Source: an uncultured Dermabacteraceae bacterium
Lineage (GTDB): Bacteria; Actinomycetota; Actinomycetes; Actinomycetales; Dermabacteraceae
DNA length: 64,000 bases
Assembly (NCBI GenBank): GCA_946223075.1
Contig: CAMILZ010000001.1
Coordinates: 124,001-188,000 of the forward strand
Reading direction: 5' to 3'
This document shows, in pieces, positions 8,787 through 17,824 of this stretch. Both the position numbers and the translations under genes were made by a program. Position 1 is the stretch's first letter. Each line of letters opens with the position of its first letter. Below the pieces are notes generated by a model. It was given only the letters and a program-made list of their open reading frames with translations. It ran no database searches and was not told where the DNA came from.

Positions 8787-8891
8787 GCGTGCATTATCCC
8801 AACTTTGGCCTGCTCCAAGCGGGATTGAGGAGCGATTAGAGCTGGGATGTCCCGCACAGCGCCCAGTCTCGCCCGTGGCGTGAGAGTGCCC

Positions 8892-10004
8892 CTAGCCCAA
8901 CAAGGCGCTCGCGTCGCTGCTCTCGAGTCCGTGGGCCTCAGCGACCTCCGCGTGTAAGAGTTCCCCGCGATAGGTCGAAAAGCCGGAGAGGAGACCCGGG
9001 TGCTTCGCGATGCCGTCGATACCGTCGTTGGCGAGAGTTCGCACGTACGGAAGGCTCGCGCCGGCAAGAGCAACACTCGCGGTGCGGGCGACGGCGCCCG
9101 GCATGTTTGCGACGCAGTATACGGTGGCATTGCCTACGCGGAAAGTCGGCTCGTCGTGGGTTGTGGGGTGAGAAACCTCGGTGCACCCTCCCTGGTCGAT
9201 CGCCACGTCAATGACGATTGAACCTGGGCGCATCGCTTCAATCGTCTCGCGCTTAATAAGCTTCGGCGCCGCCCGACCGGGAAGAAGCACTGAGCCAACG
9301 ACCACATCGGCTTCGCGAGCGAGAGTATCGATCGCCTGTGCATTTGAGAACCCGGTCGAGATTCGAGTGCCGTGGACGCGGTCGAGATCGGCGAGTCGTG
9401 CCGAATTGATATCGAGCACCGTGACGCTTGCCCCCATACCCGCGGCGACGAGCGCGGCCTGCTCACCAACGACTCCTCCTCCGACGACCAGGACTTTCGC
9501 ACGGGCCGTTCCGGGGGCTCCGCCCATGAGAACCCCTGTCCCACCAAACGGCGACATAAGCTGGTGAGCTGCGACTTGGGCAGCAAGCCGCCCCGCAATA
9601 ATGCTCATGGGGGCGAGGAGGGGAAGGGAGCCGTCGGATCCTCTCACCATTTCGTAGGCGAGCGCCGGAGTCTTCGCACCTAGAAGTGCATCCGTGAGTG
9701 GGCGTGAGGCCGCGAGGTGCAGATAGGTGAACAGGAGCTGGTCCTCACGCAGGTAGCCGTATTCGCTTTCAAGTGGTTCTTTCACTTTGAGGAGCAATTC
9801 AGCGTCATCCCACACCTCTGCAGCCGAACTCGCGATTCGCGCTCCAGCCTTCTCGTAGTCCTCATTCGTAAAACCGGCGTTCACACCAGCGTCCGTTTCG
9901 ACAGTCACCTCGTGCCCTGCACGGATAAGCTCTTCGACTCCGGCATGGTGCATGGCGACACGGTATTCGTTGTTCTTGATTTCCCTAACGATGCCGATTT
10001 TCAC
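8892..10004 (-). CDS. ald: Alanine dehydrogenase
   Basis: NAD-dependent reversible deamination of L-alanine to pyruvate and ammonia, 370 residues, the normal length. The N-terminal MKIGIVREIKNNEYRV, the catalytic K75 (KVKEP) and H96 (YLHLA), the NAD-binding GGGVVGEQAALVAAGMGA and the segment IVIDVAIDQGGC are all present. The GTG start at 10004 has GAAGGAG in front. It is transcribed away from the ABC-F gene with a 243-bp gap and precedes the symporter gene. A role in alanine use and redox balance under low oxygen is known for the family. Confidence 0.96.
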   Translation of the reverse strand: MKIGIVREIKNNEYRVAMHHAGVEELIRAGHEVTVETDAGVNAGFTNEDYEKAGARIASSAAEVWDDAELLLKVKEPLESEYGYLREDQLLFTYLHLAASRPLTDALLGAKTPALAYEMVRGSDGSLPLLAPMSIIAGRLAAQVAAHQLMSPFGGTGVLMGGAPGTARAKVLVVGGGVVGEQAALVAAGMGASVTVLDINSARLADLDRVHGTRISTGFSNAQAIDTLAREADVVVGSVLLPGRAAPKLIKRETIEAMRPGSIVIDVAIDQGGCTEVSHPTTHDEPTFRVGNATVYCVANMPGAVARTASVALAGASLPYVRTLANDGIDGIAKHPGLLSGFSTYRGELLHAEVAEAHGLESSDASALLG

Positions 10005-10247
10005 GTTCTTCTCCTTCGTCGTCGCGGCGCGACTTCGCGCCGAATCGCTTCTCTTCCATGCTTACGCAGACTCGCGGCGCACTCAAGCACATGCATGCAT
10101 AACCATGAGGTTCGACATAAGTGTGTGGAATCCGCTACCCGAGGGAGGGGAGTCCGACGGTTGCATGTCCTTGATCGCGTGCTTCTCATTAGACTTGTGC
10201 GCGGCCTCCGTCTTGAAGTTCGCTTTTCTGAATATGCAAAGGACACC

Positions 10248-11852
10248 ATGATCACCGTTCACGACCTCGAGATTCGCGTGGGTGCACGCATGCTCATGAG
10301 CGGGGTGAATTTCCAGGTCGCGAAGGGCGACCGCGTGGGCCTCGTGGGGCGCAACGGTGCCGGCAAGACCACCCTCACGCGCACGCTCGCGGGAGAGCGT
10401 GAGCCAGCGGCAGGCTCGATCGACATCCGCGGTCAGATCGGTTTCCTCCCTCAGGACACGACCGAGGGAGACCCGAAGCAAAAAGTCCTCGCCCGCATCC
10501 TCGAAGCCCGCAACCTCGCGCGAATCTTTGACAAGCTCGCGCAAAGCGAGCGCGACATGGCCGATATGAGCCTAAGCGACACCAAGCGTGAGAAGGCGAT
10601 GGATCGCTACGTGCGCTTCAATAACGAGCTTGAGGCGCAGGGCGGCTACGCCGCAGAAGCGGAGGCGAAGCAGCTCGCGGCGAATCTCGGTGTCGATAAC
10701 CGCCTGCTCGACGCCGAACTTGGAACGCTTTCTGGCGGGCAACGTCGCCGCGTCGAGCTCGCCCGCATCCTCTTTTCGCAAGCGGAAACTCTCGTACTCG
10801 ACGAGCCGACGAACCACCTCGATGCCGATTCGATCGTGTGGCTTCGCGAATTCCTCATGCAGTACCCGGGCGGCATGATCATCATTTCGCACGACATTCA
10901 GCTCGTCGAGCACGTCGTCAATAAGGTCTTCTACCTCGACGCGAACCGTCAGGTCATCGACGTGTACAACATGGGCTGGAAGAATTATCTGCGCCAGCGC
11001 GACGACGATGAGAAGCGCCGCAGACGCGAGCGAGCAAACGCTGAGAAAAAGGCTGCGACCCTTCAGGCACAAGGCGAGAAAATGCGCGCGAAGGCCACGA
11101 AGGCCGTGGCAGCGCAGCAGATGCTGCGGCGCGCCGAGAAGCTCCTCGACTCGCTCGAGGAGGAACGCCAGGTCGAGCGCGTGGCGAAGCTGCGCTTCCC
11201 GAAGCCCGCCCCGAGCGGCAAGACCCCGCTTCGTGCCCAAGGCCTTTCCAAGAGCTACGGAAGTCTGGAGATCTTCACCGACGTGAACCTTGCGATCGAC
11301 CGCGGATCACGCGTTGTCGTCCTCGGCCTCAATGGTGCGGGTAAAACCACGCTTTTGCGACTTCTCGCGGGAGTGGAAACACCCGACACGGGCGAGGTCG
11401 TTCCCGGACACGGACTCAAGCTCGGATATTTTGCGCAGGAGCACGACACCCTCGAGTTCGAGCGCACCGTTCTCGACAATATGCAGCGTGCCGCCGGCGA
11501 CCTGCCCGAAGTCGAGGTGCGCAAGATCCTCGGCTCGTTCCTCTTCCAGGGCGATGACGTGCACAAGCCCGCCGGTGTACTCTCCGGCGGCGAAAAGACG
11601 CGCCTCGCACTCGCGACCCTCGTGGTGTCGAGCGCCAACGTTCTGCTTCTCGACGAGCCCACGAACAACCTCGATCCCGCGAGCCGCGAAGAAATCCTCG
11701 GCGCGCTCAGTGCATTCGAAGGAGCAATCGTGCTCGTGAGCCACGACCCCGGCGCCGTCGCGGCCCTCAACCCCGAGCGGGTGCTCATGATGCCCGATGC
11801 GGTCGAGGATCTCTGGAACGCCGAATACGAAGAGCTCATCTCGCTCGCGTGA
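10248..11852 (+). CDS. ABC-F family ATPase (ribosome-associated)
   Basis: Duplicated soluble ABC protein of 534 residues with no membrane segment. First domain: Walker A GRNGAGKTT, signature LSGGQRRR, Walker B LVLDEPTNHLD. A charged linker (about 245-310, rich in RRRERANAEKK) is the inter-domain P-site tip region. Second domain: GLNGAGKTT, LSGGEKTR, LLLDEPTNNLD. Such proteins act on the ribosome in translation or antibiotic protection. The start ATG has AAAGGA upstream; a longer frame reaches back into ald's control region and is not used. Position before efp fits a translation role. The subfamily was not determined. Confidence 0.92.
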   Translation: MITVHDLEIRVGARMLMSGVNFQVAKGDRVGLVGRNGAGKTTLTRTLAGEREPAAGSIDIRGQIGFLPQDTTEGDPKQKVLARILEARNLARIFDKLAQSERDMADMSLSDTKREKAMDRYVRFNNELEAQGGYAAEAEAKQLAANLGVDNRLLDAELGTLSGGQRRRVELARILFSQAETLVLDEPTNHLDADSIVWLREFLMQYPGGMIIISHDIQLVEHVVNKVFYLDANRQVIDVYNMGWKNYLRQRDDDEKRRRRERANAEKKAATLQAQGEKMRAKATKAVAAQQMLRRAEKLLDSLEEERQVERVAKLRFPKPAPSGKTPLRAQGLSKSYGSLEIFTDVNLAIDRGSRVVVLGLNGAGKTTLLRLLAGVETPDTGEVVPGHGLKLGYFAQEHDTLEFERTVLDNMQRAAGDLPEVEVRKILGSFLFQGDDVHKPAGVLSGGEKTRLALATLVVSSANVLLLDEPTNNLDPASREEILGALSAFEGAIVLVSHDPGAVAALNPERVLMMPDAVEDLWNAEYEELISLA

Positions 11853-11891
11853 GAAGGATCAAGGGGAATCCGGCAACCGTCGGAAAGCCCC

Positions 11892-11950
11892 GCGCCCCAA
11901 GGGCGCTAAAATTAGAAATTGTGTGCGCCCTCGAAGGGGCGCGTGCAAAT
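11892..11950 (+). promoter_or_regulatory. efp promoter region with two small hairpins
   Basis: A hairpin GCGCCC-CAA-GGGCGC at 11892-11906 may end the ABC-F transcript. A TAAAAT -10-like element follows at 11907-11912. A second hairpin GCGCCC-TCGAAG-GGGCGC at 11925-11942 would lie in the efp 5' leader. No clear -35. Confidence 0.35.
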
Positions 11951-11972
11951 CAGCAACCTCGAACGGAGAATC

Positions 11973-12530
11973 ATGGCAAGCACTAACGACCTCAAGAACG
12001 GAATGGTTCTGAAGATCGACAACAACCTGTGGAGCGTTGTCGAGTTCCAGCACGTCAAGCCCGGTAAGGGCCCGGCGTTCGTGCGCACCAAGCTCAAGAA
12101 CGTGCTCTCCGGCAAGACCGTGGACAAGACCTTCAACGCCGGCGTGAAGGTGGAAACCGCGACCATTGACCGCCGAGACATGCAGTACTCCTACAAGGAC
12201 GGCGACCTCTTCGTGTTCATGGACACGACCAACTGGGAGCAGACCAACGTGACCGCCGAGGTCGTGGGCGACGCCAAGGACTACATGCTTGAGGGCCAGG
12301 ACGCCGTCGTCGCGTTCTACGAGGGCACCGTGCTCTTCGTTGAGCTTCCTGCTTCGGTTGTCCTCGAGATCACCCACACCGAGCCCGGCCTTCAGGGCGA
12401 CCGCAGCTCGGGTGGCACGAAGCCCGCAACCCTCGAGACCGGTCTCGAAATCCAGGTGCCGCTCTTCCTCGAGCAGAACACCAAGGTCAAGGTCGACACC
12501 CGCACGGGCGACTACCTCGGGCGCGCCTGA
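11973..12530 (+). CDS. efp: Elongation factor P
   Basis: Translation factor that rescues ribosomes stalled at polyproline stretches, 185 residues, full length. The tip loop reads KPGKGPAF with K32 at the position modified in other bacteria. The domain III loop DTRTGDYLGRA is complete. CGGAG precedes the ATG at 11973; an in-frame upstream extension lacks family similarity. It is followed after one base by nusB, as in many actinobacteria. No modification enzyme gene is nearby. Confidence 0.97.
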   Translation: MASTNDLKNGMVLKIDNNLWSVVEFQHVKPGKGPAFVRTKLKNVLSGKTVDKTFNAGVKVETATIDRRDMQYSYKDGDLFVFMDTTNWEQTNVTAEVVGDAKDYMLEGQDAVVAFYEGTVLFVELPASVVLEITHTEPGLQGDRSSGGTKPATLETGLEIQVPLFLEQNTKVKVDTRTGDYLGRA

Positions 12531-12531
12531 C

Positions 12532-13035
12532 ATGCCGTTCGATCCACTGGATCTGCCGCTTCCGGGGCGCGAGGGCGCCGAGGTTGAACTCGTGGAGACC
12601 CTCCCGTCCCGGGCGCATAAATTTGGTGCCGCCACGAAAGCGCGCGTGCGCGCAATCGACGTGCTTTTTGAGGCCGACGCTCGCAAGGTCGGTATCGAAG
12701 ACCTCGCTGAGCAGCGCACCGTGACCTCGACCGCGCAGACGCCGCTGCCCGAAGCTGCAAAGAGGCTCGCGCTTACCTACGCGGCACACGCCGCGGACGT
12801 TGACGACACGGTTGCCTCCCATTCGGAGGCGTGGACGCTCGAGCGCATGCCGGCCGTTGATCGCGCGATCCTGCGCATGGGCGCCGCCGAGATCCTCTAC
12901 GGCACCGGTGTTGATACACCCGTCTTGCTCAAGGAGTACACCCGAGTGGCCTCCGAGCTTTCCACCGAAGATTCGGCGTCGTTCGTGAACGCGCTCTTGC
13001 AGCGCATCGCCGACGCGAAGGACCTGCTCGGTTAA
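12532..13035 (+). CDS. nusB: Transcription antitermination factor NusB
   Basis: RNA-binding subunit of the rRNA antitermination complex with NusE, 167 residues. The core begins at about residue 35 (ATKARVRAIDVLFEAD), and contains LERMPAVDRAILRMGAAEILY and the C-terminal VNALLQRI. About 30 residues before the core are longer than in many homologues, so translation could begin further in, but ATG at 12532 is one base after the efp stop and fits coupling. It precedes pyrR by 13 bases. Confidence 0.93.
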   Translation: MPFDPLDLPLPGREGAEVELVETLPSRAHKFGAATKARVRAIDVLFEADARKVGIEDLAEQRTVTSTAQTPLPEAAKRLALTYAAHAADVDDTVASHSEAWTLERMPAVDRAILRMGAAEILYGTGVDTPVLLKEYTRVASELSTEDSASFVNALLQRIADAKDLLG

Positions 13036-13048
13036 GGAGGCCCTACCG

Positions 13049-13612
13049 ATGGCTGAAGACCTGCGGACGGAAGTTTTCAAGGCGGGCGATATTCGCCGCG
13101 CCCTCACGCGTATCGGCTATGAAATTGTCGAAGGCGAAAAGGGCGCCGATGACTACGTGCTCATGGGGATTCACAGCCGTGGCGTGCCGCTCGCACACCG
13201 TATCGCTCAGGCCATCGCGCGCGCGGGCAACACCGAGCGCGCTCCCGAAAGTATCGTGGGGGAGCTCGACATCACGCGGTTTCGGGATGATCGCTCGTCA
13301 GGCCCTGCGCGCGAGGAGCGCGAGACTCGCCTCCCCGCCGGAGGTATCGAGGGCCGCACGGTTGTGCTCGTCGACGATGTCCTGTACTCGGGGCGAACGG
13401 TGCGGGCGGCTCTCGACGCGCTCAGCGCCCTCGGCCGCCCGGGCGCGGTGCGGCTCGCGATTCTCGTGGACCGCGGACACCGGGAGCTTCCCATCCGTGC
13501 GGACTTCGTGGGGAAAAACCTCCCCACCTCGCGGCGCGAGCGCGTCAACGTGTTGCTCGAGGAAGTTGATGGAACGGATTCCATTGTTCTTGAAAGAACA
13601 GTAACGGGTTGA
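13049..13612 (+). CDS. pyrR: Bifunctional pyr operon regulator/uracil phosphoribosyltransferase PyrR
   Basis: Protein of 187 residues that binds pyr mRNA to attenuate or block expression and also converts uracil plus PRPP to UMP. The PRPP-binding motif VVLVDDVLYSGRT is at 105-117. AAGGAGG precedes the ATG. In most actinobacteria pyrB, pyrC, carA, carB and pyrF follow directly; here the next gene is mihF after 259 bases, so PyrR has no visible target operon. It may act on distant pyr genes or mainly as a salvage enzyme. Confidence 0.95.
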   Translation: MAEDLRTEVFKAGDIRRALTRIGYEIVEGEKGADDYVLMGIHSRGVPLAHRIAQAIARAGNTERAPESIVGELDITRFRDDRSSGPAREERETRLPAGGIEGRTVVLVDDVLYSGRTVRAALDALSALGRPGAVRLAILVDRGHRELPIRADFVGKNLPTSRRERVNVLLEEVDGTDSIVLERTVTG

Positions 13613-13871
13613 TCGTGACGCCAATGGGGGCGCGAAGAGGTGGTGTTATGCCAGCTCACGCTACCTTTTGGCGCCGAGATCGCCGTGTTTCAGCGTTCTT
13701 CAAGACTTTATCAACTTGGTGGGTAACGCTATATGTAGCTCCAAGCCGAGCGGTTTGCTAGTTAGACGCGGGTCGCGAAGCGGAAGAGTGCTCGATGGTT
13801 TTCTGGGTGTTTTTCAATGAAGCCCCACGAGAATGGGCCTAGGCCCACCGATAGATTGAAGAGGTAGACAC
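13613..13871 (+). promoter_or_regulatory. pyrR-mihF gap with palindrome and promoter for mihF
   Basis: No gene is seen. A perfect 14-bp palindrome TGGGCCTAGGCCCA lies at 13834-13847, followed by a TAGATT -10-like element at 13852-13857. This would place transcription start near 13864, just before the GAAGAGG ribosome site of mihF. The palindrome fills the spacer, which looks like an operator. A weak CGCCAA/TTGGCG inverted repeat (13619-13624, 13668-13673) is the only sign of an end for the pyrR transcript. Confidence 0.45.
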
Positions 13872-14198
13872 GTGGCTCTCCCCACTCTGACCCCCGAAGC
13901 GCGCAAGGCTGCTCTCGAGAAGGCTGCACAGCTCCGCCAGGAGCGTGCACAGGTGAAGAACCGCCTCAAGAATTCGACCGGCAATCGCGGCGAAGAAATC
14001 GCTAAGCTTCTCGAAGAAGCGAAGACGAGCGAAGCTGTCGCCCGCCTTAAAGTCTCCGCGATGCTCGAATCCCTCCCGGGAATCGGCAAAGTCAAGGCTG
14101 CGCAGATCATGGAGGAGATCGGCATCTCGCCCTCGCGCAAGATGCGCGGCCTTGGTCGCCACCAGGCGGAAAAGCTCATCGAACACTTCGCCGAGTGA
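13872..14198 (+). CDS. mihF: Actinobacterial integration host factor MihF
   Basis: Small basic DNA-binding protein, 108 residues, unrelated to enterobacterial IHF. The helical N-terminus (LEKAAQLRQERAQVKNRLKNS) is followed by the helix-two-turn-helix core LESLPGIGKVKAAQIMEEIGISPSRKMRGLGRHQ, which binds DNA non-specifically and compacts it. GTG start with GAAGAGG upstream. It is coupled to gmk through a TGATG overlap, the standard actinobacterial pair. Confidence 0.95.
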   Translation: MALPTLTPEARKAALEKAAQLRQERAQVKNRLKNSTGNRGEEIAKLLEEAKTSEAVARLKVSAMLESLPGIGKVKAAQIMEEIGISPSRKMRGLGRHQAEKLIEHFAE

Positions 14199-14782
14199 TG
14201 TCGGCCTCAAAGGCCGGCGTGAAACGCGGGCGTGTTGTTGTCGTCGCCGGTCCCACCGCTGTTGGTAAGGGAACGGTGACGCGCAGGCTGCTCGAGCGAT
14301 ACCCCGACACCTACCTTTCGGTGTCGGCAACCACGAGGAATCCGCGCCCGGGTGAAGTTGATGGGGTCCACTACTTTTTCTGGAGCCCGGAGCAGTTTGA
14401 CGAGGCCGTCGAGCGCGGCGACATGCTCGAGTGGGCGGTTGTGCACGGGCAAAACCGGTACGGGACCCCGAGGAGCGCGGTCGAGTCGGCATGCGCCGAA
14501 GGGCGCCCCGTGATTCTCGAAATTGATCTGGACGGAGCAAGGCAAGTCCGCCGCACGATGCCCGATGCGCACTTCGTGTTCCTTGCGCCGCCGAGTTGGG
14601 ACACTCTCGTGGAACGCCTCGTGGGGCGCGGAACGGAATCCCCCCGGGAGCAAGAGCGCCGTCTCGCCACCGCCCGTGTGGAAATGGCCGCCGAAGGCGA
14701 GTTCGACGTCACGATTGTGAACGATGACCTCGATGAGGCCGTTGATGCGCTTGCTCGCGAAGCGGGTCTTGGCCCCGCGTGA
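14198..14782 (+). CDS. gmk: Guanylate kinase
   Basis: Converts GMP to GDP with ATP, 194 residues. The P-loop is GPTAVGKGT at 18-26 (the usual form is GPSGVGKGT). The GMP-binding region SATTRNPRPGEVDGVHYFF and the LEWAVVHGQNRYGTP segment are intact. The ATG at 14198 overlaps the mihF stop; a GTG three bases earlier is an equal alternative adding one residue. rpoZ follows after a promoter. Confidence 0.96.
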   Translation: MSASKAGVKRGRVVVVAGPTAVGKGTVTRRLLERYPDTYLSVSATTRNPRPGEVDGVHYFFWSPEQFDEAVERGDMLEWAVVHGQNRYGTPRSAVESACAEGRPVILEIDLDGARQVRRTMPDAHFVFLAPPSWDTLVERLVGRGTESPREQERRLATARVEMAAEGEFDVTIVNDDLDEAVDALAREAGLGPA

Positions 14783-14825
14783 ATGACATCACCGGACGTC
14801 GCTGCCACGAGAGAGCCGTTTCGGG

Positions 14826-14861
14826 TAGAATGACTCCTTGCGCGCTCGCCACGTGCGAGCG
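14826..14861 (+). promoter_or_regulatory. rpoZ promoter -10 and leader hairpin
   Basis: A TAGAAT -10 hexamer at 14826-14831 without an evident -35 lies 44 bases after gmk. A 7-bp hairpin CGCTCGC-loop-GCGAGCG at 14843-14861 would form in the first bases of the rpoZ leader. Confidence 0.45.
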
Positions 14862-14896
14862 TCGATATCTGACTTCACACTAGGAAGGGACGTTTC

Positions 14897-15238
14897 GTGC
14901 CTGGAACCGTAGCCCAGCCCGAAGGCATCACCAACCCGCCGATCGACCGTCTCCTTGAGACCGTCGATTCGAAGTACGCCCTCGTGCTCTACTCGGCAAA
15001 GCGTGCGCGTCAGATCAACGCTTACTACTCGCAGGTCGAAGACGGCCTCCTCGAGCACGTCGGCCCGCTTGTGGACACCGAGCCCCAGGAGAAGCCGCTC
15101 TCGATCGCTCTTCGCGAGATCGACGAGGGTCTGCTTGAGGCCAAGGAGATCGACGAAAACGCTCCGAAGCCTCCCGCACGCGAACCGCTGACGCTCGGGG
15201 ATGACGCCCCCGAGGTGCCGATCGACTTCAACCTCTAA
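14897..15238 (+). CDS. rpoZ: RNA polymerase omega subunit
   Basis: Smallest core RNA polymerase subunit, 113 residues, chaperones the beta-prime subunit. The conserved core ITNPPIDRLLETVDSKYALVLYSAKRARQINAYY is at 11-44. The C-terminal part is the acidic actinobacterial extension (PLSIALREIDEGLLEAKEI). GTG start at 14897 with AGGAAGGGA upstream. Lies in the conserved mihF-gmk-rpoZ-coaBC-metK order. Confidence 0.96.
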   Translation: MPGTVAQPEGITNPPIDRLLETVDSKYALVLYSAKRARQINAYYSQVEDGLLEHVGPLVDTEPQEKPLSIALREIDEGLLEAKEIDENAPKPPAREPLTLGDDAPEVPIDFNL

Positions 15239-15253
15239 ACCGAGGTGACGACG

Positions 15254-16516
15254 ATGCCCGCATCGCCCTCCTCCGTCCCGCAACGCCCGCTCGAGGGGCT
15301 ACGCATCATCGTAGGAGTGTGTGCGGGCATCGCTGCGTATAAGGCTGCTCATGTCGTGAGAGGCCTTACCGAACGCGGTGCCGACGTGCGCGTGATTCCC
15401 ACACCCAGCTCGCTCGAGTTCGTCGGCGCCGCAACGTGGGAGGCGCTCAGCCACAATCCTGTGCACACCTCGGTTTTCGAGGATGTGGACTCGGTTGTGC
15501 ACGTGCGGCTCGGGCAGGAAGCCGACGCCATCCTCGTGGTCCCCGCGACGGCCGACTTCATGGCTCGAGCACGCATGGGCCGAGCGGATGATTTGCTTTC
15601 GGCGTCGCTTCTCGTGACACGCGCCCCCGTCATTCTCGCGCCCGCGATGCACACCGAAATGTGGGAACACCCAGCGACGCGAGAGAACGTGGATGTACTC
15701 CGCTCGCGCGGCGTGCACGTCATCGAACCCGCGAGCGGTCGGCTCACCGGTGCGGATACCGGTGTGGGGAGGCTTCCCGAACCCGAGGCCATCGTGCAGT
15801 TCACCGAGTCAGTTCTCGCCGCGGGGGAGCGCGAACGCGATCTCGAAGGCGCGCACGTCGTGATCACCGCGGGCGGAACGCGCGAAGCGCTCGACCCGGT
15901 GCGAGTGCTCACGAATCATTCAAGCGGCAAGCAAGGGGCGGCGCTCGCGCGTGCGGCAGTCGTGCGCGGTGCTCGGGTGACGCTCGTGCTCGCTGGTTCG
16001 ACCATTGTGCCGCCCGCGGGCGTGGCGACCGTGCGCGTGGAATCCGCCGCTGACCTCGCCTTGGTGGTGCGGGAACTTGAGGGCGAAGCCGACGCGCTCA
16101 TCATGGCCGCCGCCGTCTCTGATTTCACGCGCGAAACATCGGGGAGCAAGATTAAGAAGCGCGAGGGCGAATCGGGTCTCAACCTTCACCTCACGGAGAC
16201 CGAGGATATCCTCCGCGCTCTCGTGGAGCGACGTGTTCACGGGGAGCCTCCGCACGTCATCTGTGGGTTCGCTGCCGAAACCGGCGACGAGAACGCGAGC
16301 GCTCTCGCGCATGCGAAGCGTAAGGCTCAAGCGAAAGGCGCAGATCTCCTCGCCTTCAACGACGTGAGCGAAAACGGCTTCGGGTCCGACCGCAACGCTC
16401 TCACGTTCCTGGACGCGAGCGGCGAGGTCGTGGGCGAGGCCGCGGGTTCCAAGGACGAGGTCTCCCACGCGATGCTCGATCAGGTCGCCGCGCTTCTCGG
16501 GCACGAGCACGCCTAA
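15254..16516 (+). CDS. coaBC: Bifunctional phosphopantothenoylcysteine decarboxylase/phosphopantothenate-cysteine ligase
   Basis: Two steps of coenzyme A synthesis, 420 residues. The N-terminal CoaC flavin domain (GVCAGIAAYKAAHVVRGL) carries the active-site segment APAMHTEMWEHPATREN. The C-terminal CoaB domain carries VITAGGTREALDPVRVLTNHSSGKQG, AAAVSDF and the KIKK lysines for phosphopantothenate binding. ATG at 15254 has GAGGTGA seven bases before; a GTG at 15245 is an alternative. coaE for the last CoA step is also in the window at 36.7 kb. Confidence 0.95.
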   Translation: MPASPSSVPQRPLEGLRIIVGVCAGIAAYKAAHVVRGLTERGADVRVIPTPSSLEFVGAATWEALSHNPVHTSVFEDVDSVVHVRLGQEADAILVVPATADFMARARMGRADDLLSASLLVTRAPVILAPAMHTEMWEHPATRENVDVLRSRGVHVIEPASGRLTGADTGVGRLPEPEAIVQFTESVLAAGERERDLEGAHVVITAGGTREALDPVRVLTNHSSGKQGAALARAAVVRGARVTLVLAGSTIVPPAGVATVRVESAADLALVVRELEGEADALIMAAAVSDFTRETSGSKIKKREGESGLNLHLTETEDILRALVERRVHGEPPHVICGFAAETGDENASALAHAKRKAQAKGADLLAFNDVSENGFGSDRNALTFLDASGEVVGEAAGSKDEVSHAMLDQVAALLGHEHA

Positions 16517-16568
16517 CGGCAGCCTCGATCCACGTTCTTCTCTTCATCTATCGTCGAAAAGGCAGCAC

Positions 16569-17774
16569 ATGACACTCAATGACTTGCGGTACTTCACCTC
16601 CGAATCGGTAACGGAGGGGCACCCCGATAAAATTTGTGACCAGATTTCCGACGCGATTCTTGACGACATGATCGCGCAGGATCTCAACTCCCGCGTGGCG
16701 GTCGAAACGCTCGTCACGACTGGTCTCGTGCACGTTGCCGGAGAGGTACGGACCGAGGGCTACAGCGACGTGAACTCGATCGTGCGAGACGTGATCCGCT
16801 CGATCGGCTACGACTCCTCCGAAAAGGGCTTCGACGCGGATTCGTGCGGCATCGAGGTGTCGATCGGTTCTCAATCGGCCGACATCGCGCTTGGCGTCGA
16901 TCACTCGGAAGAGTTCAAGGGCGGAAGTATTGAACAGGGCTTCCAGCTCGGCGCAGGCGATCAGGGCTTGATGTTCGGGTACGCGTGCACGGACACGAAG
17001 GATCTCATGCCGCTTCCGATCTATGCGGCCCACAAGCTCGCTCAGAATCTTTCGAACGCGCGCCGCGACGGCGTGCTTCCGTACCTTCGCCCCGATGGAA
17101 AATCACAGGTCACCATCGGGTACGACGACGATTTCGTCGCCCGTAGTGTCAACGCGGTTGTGGTGTCGAGCCAGCACGCCGAAGACGTCGACGTCTCCGG
17201 GCAGCTCACCGAGGCCATCTCTCGCGTCGTCATCCAGCCGGTCCTCGAGGAGCTTGCCTCGCTTGGCCTCGCGATCGATGACGTCAAGCGCCATATCAAC
17301 CCCACCGGCCGCTTCGTTGTGGGAGGTCCCAAAGGTGATGCCGGACTGACCGGCCGCAAGATCATCGTCGACACCTACGGAGGCATGGCTCGGCACGGCG
17401 GCGGTGCCTTCTCAGGCAAGGACCCATCGAAGGTGGACCGTAGCGCTGCGTACGCCCTTCGCTGGGTGGCAAAGAACGTCGTCGCTGCGGGCCTGGCGGA
17501 CAGGTGCGAGATCCAGGTTGCCTACGCGATCGGGCGCGCCGCCCCCCTGGGACTCTATGTCGAGACCTTCGGAACGGGGAAAGTGCCCGAGCACCAACTC
17601 GCGCGTGCGATCGAAAAGGTCTTCGACCTCCGCCCCCAAGCTATCGTCGAGGAGCTTGATCTCTTGCGCCCGATCTACCGGAAGACTTCGGTATTCGGCC
17701 ATTTTGGTCGCCCCCTCCCCGAGTTCGAGTGGGAAAAGACGAACCGGGCAGAAGATCTCACGCGAGCGCTTTAG
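16569..17774 (+). CDS. metK: S-adenosylmethionine synthetase
   Basis: Makes SAM from ATP and methionine, 401 residues. The ATP-binding TEGHPDKICDQ (H18), the central GAGDQGLMFGYA signature, and GGGAFSGKDPSKVDRSAAY are complete. Only 52 bases separate it from coaBC and there is no riboswitch-like leader. The usual followers priA, fmt and rsmB are absent; trpE comes next. Confidence 0.97.
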   Translation: MTLNDLRYFTSESVTEGHPDKICDQISDAILDDMIAQDLNSRVAVETLVTTGLVHVAGEVRTEGYSDVNSIVRDVIRSIGYDSSEKGFDADSCGIEVSIGSQSADIALGVDHSEEFKGGSIEQGFQLGAGDQGLMFGYACTDTKDLMPLPIYAAHKLAQNLSNARRDGVLPYLRPDGKSQVTIGYDDDFVARSVNAVVVSSQHAEDVDVSGQLTEAISRVVIQPVLEELASLGLAIDDVKRHINPTGRFVVGGPKGDAGLTGRKIIVDTYGGMARHGGGAFSGKDPSKVDRSAAYALRWVAKNVVAAGLADRCEIQVAYAIGRAAPLGLYVETFGTGKVPEHQLARAIEKVFDLRPQAIVEELDLLRPIYRKTSVFGHFGRPLPEFEWEKTNRAEDLTRAL

Positions 17775-17824
17775 TGCTCGACACCCTGGAGCATTCTCGC
17801 GAAGACGAGGAAGGAGAGCGCATT

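Noticed and set aside
14843..14861. Terminator after gmk
   Set aside because: The hairpin lies downstream of the TAGAAT element and has no T-run, so it is more likely part of the rpoZ leader.
16517..16568. SAM riboswitch before metK
   Set aside because: The gap is only 52 bases and shows no matching stems.
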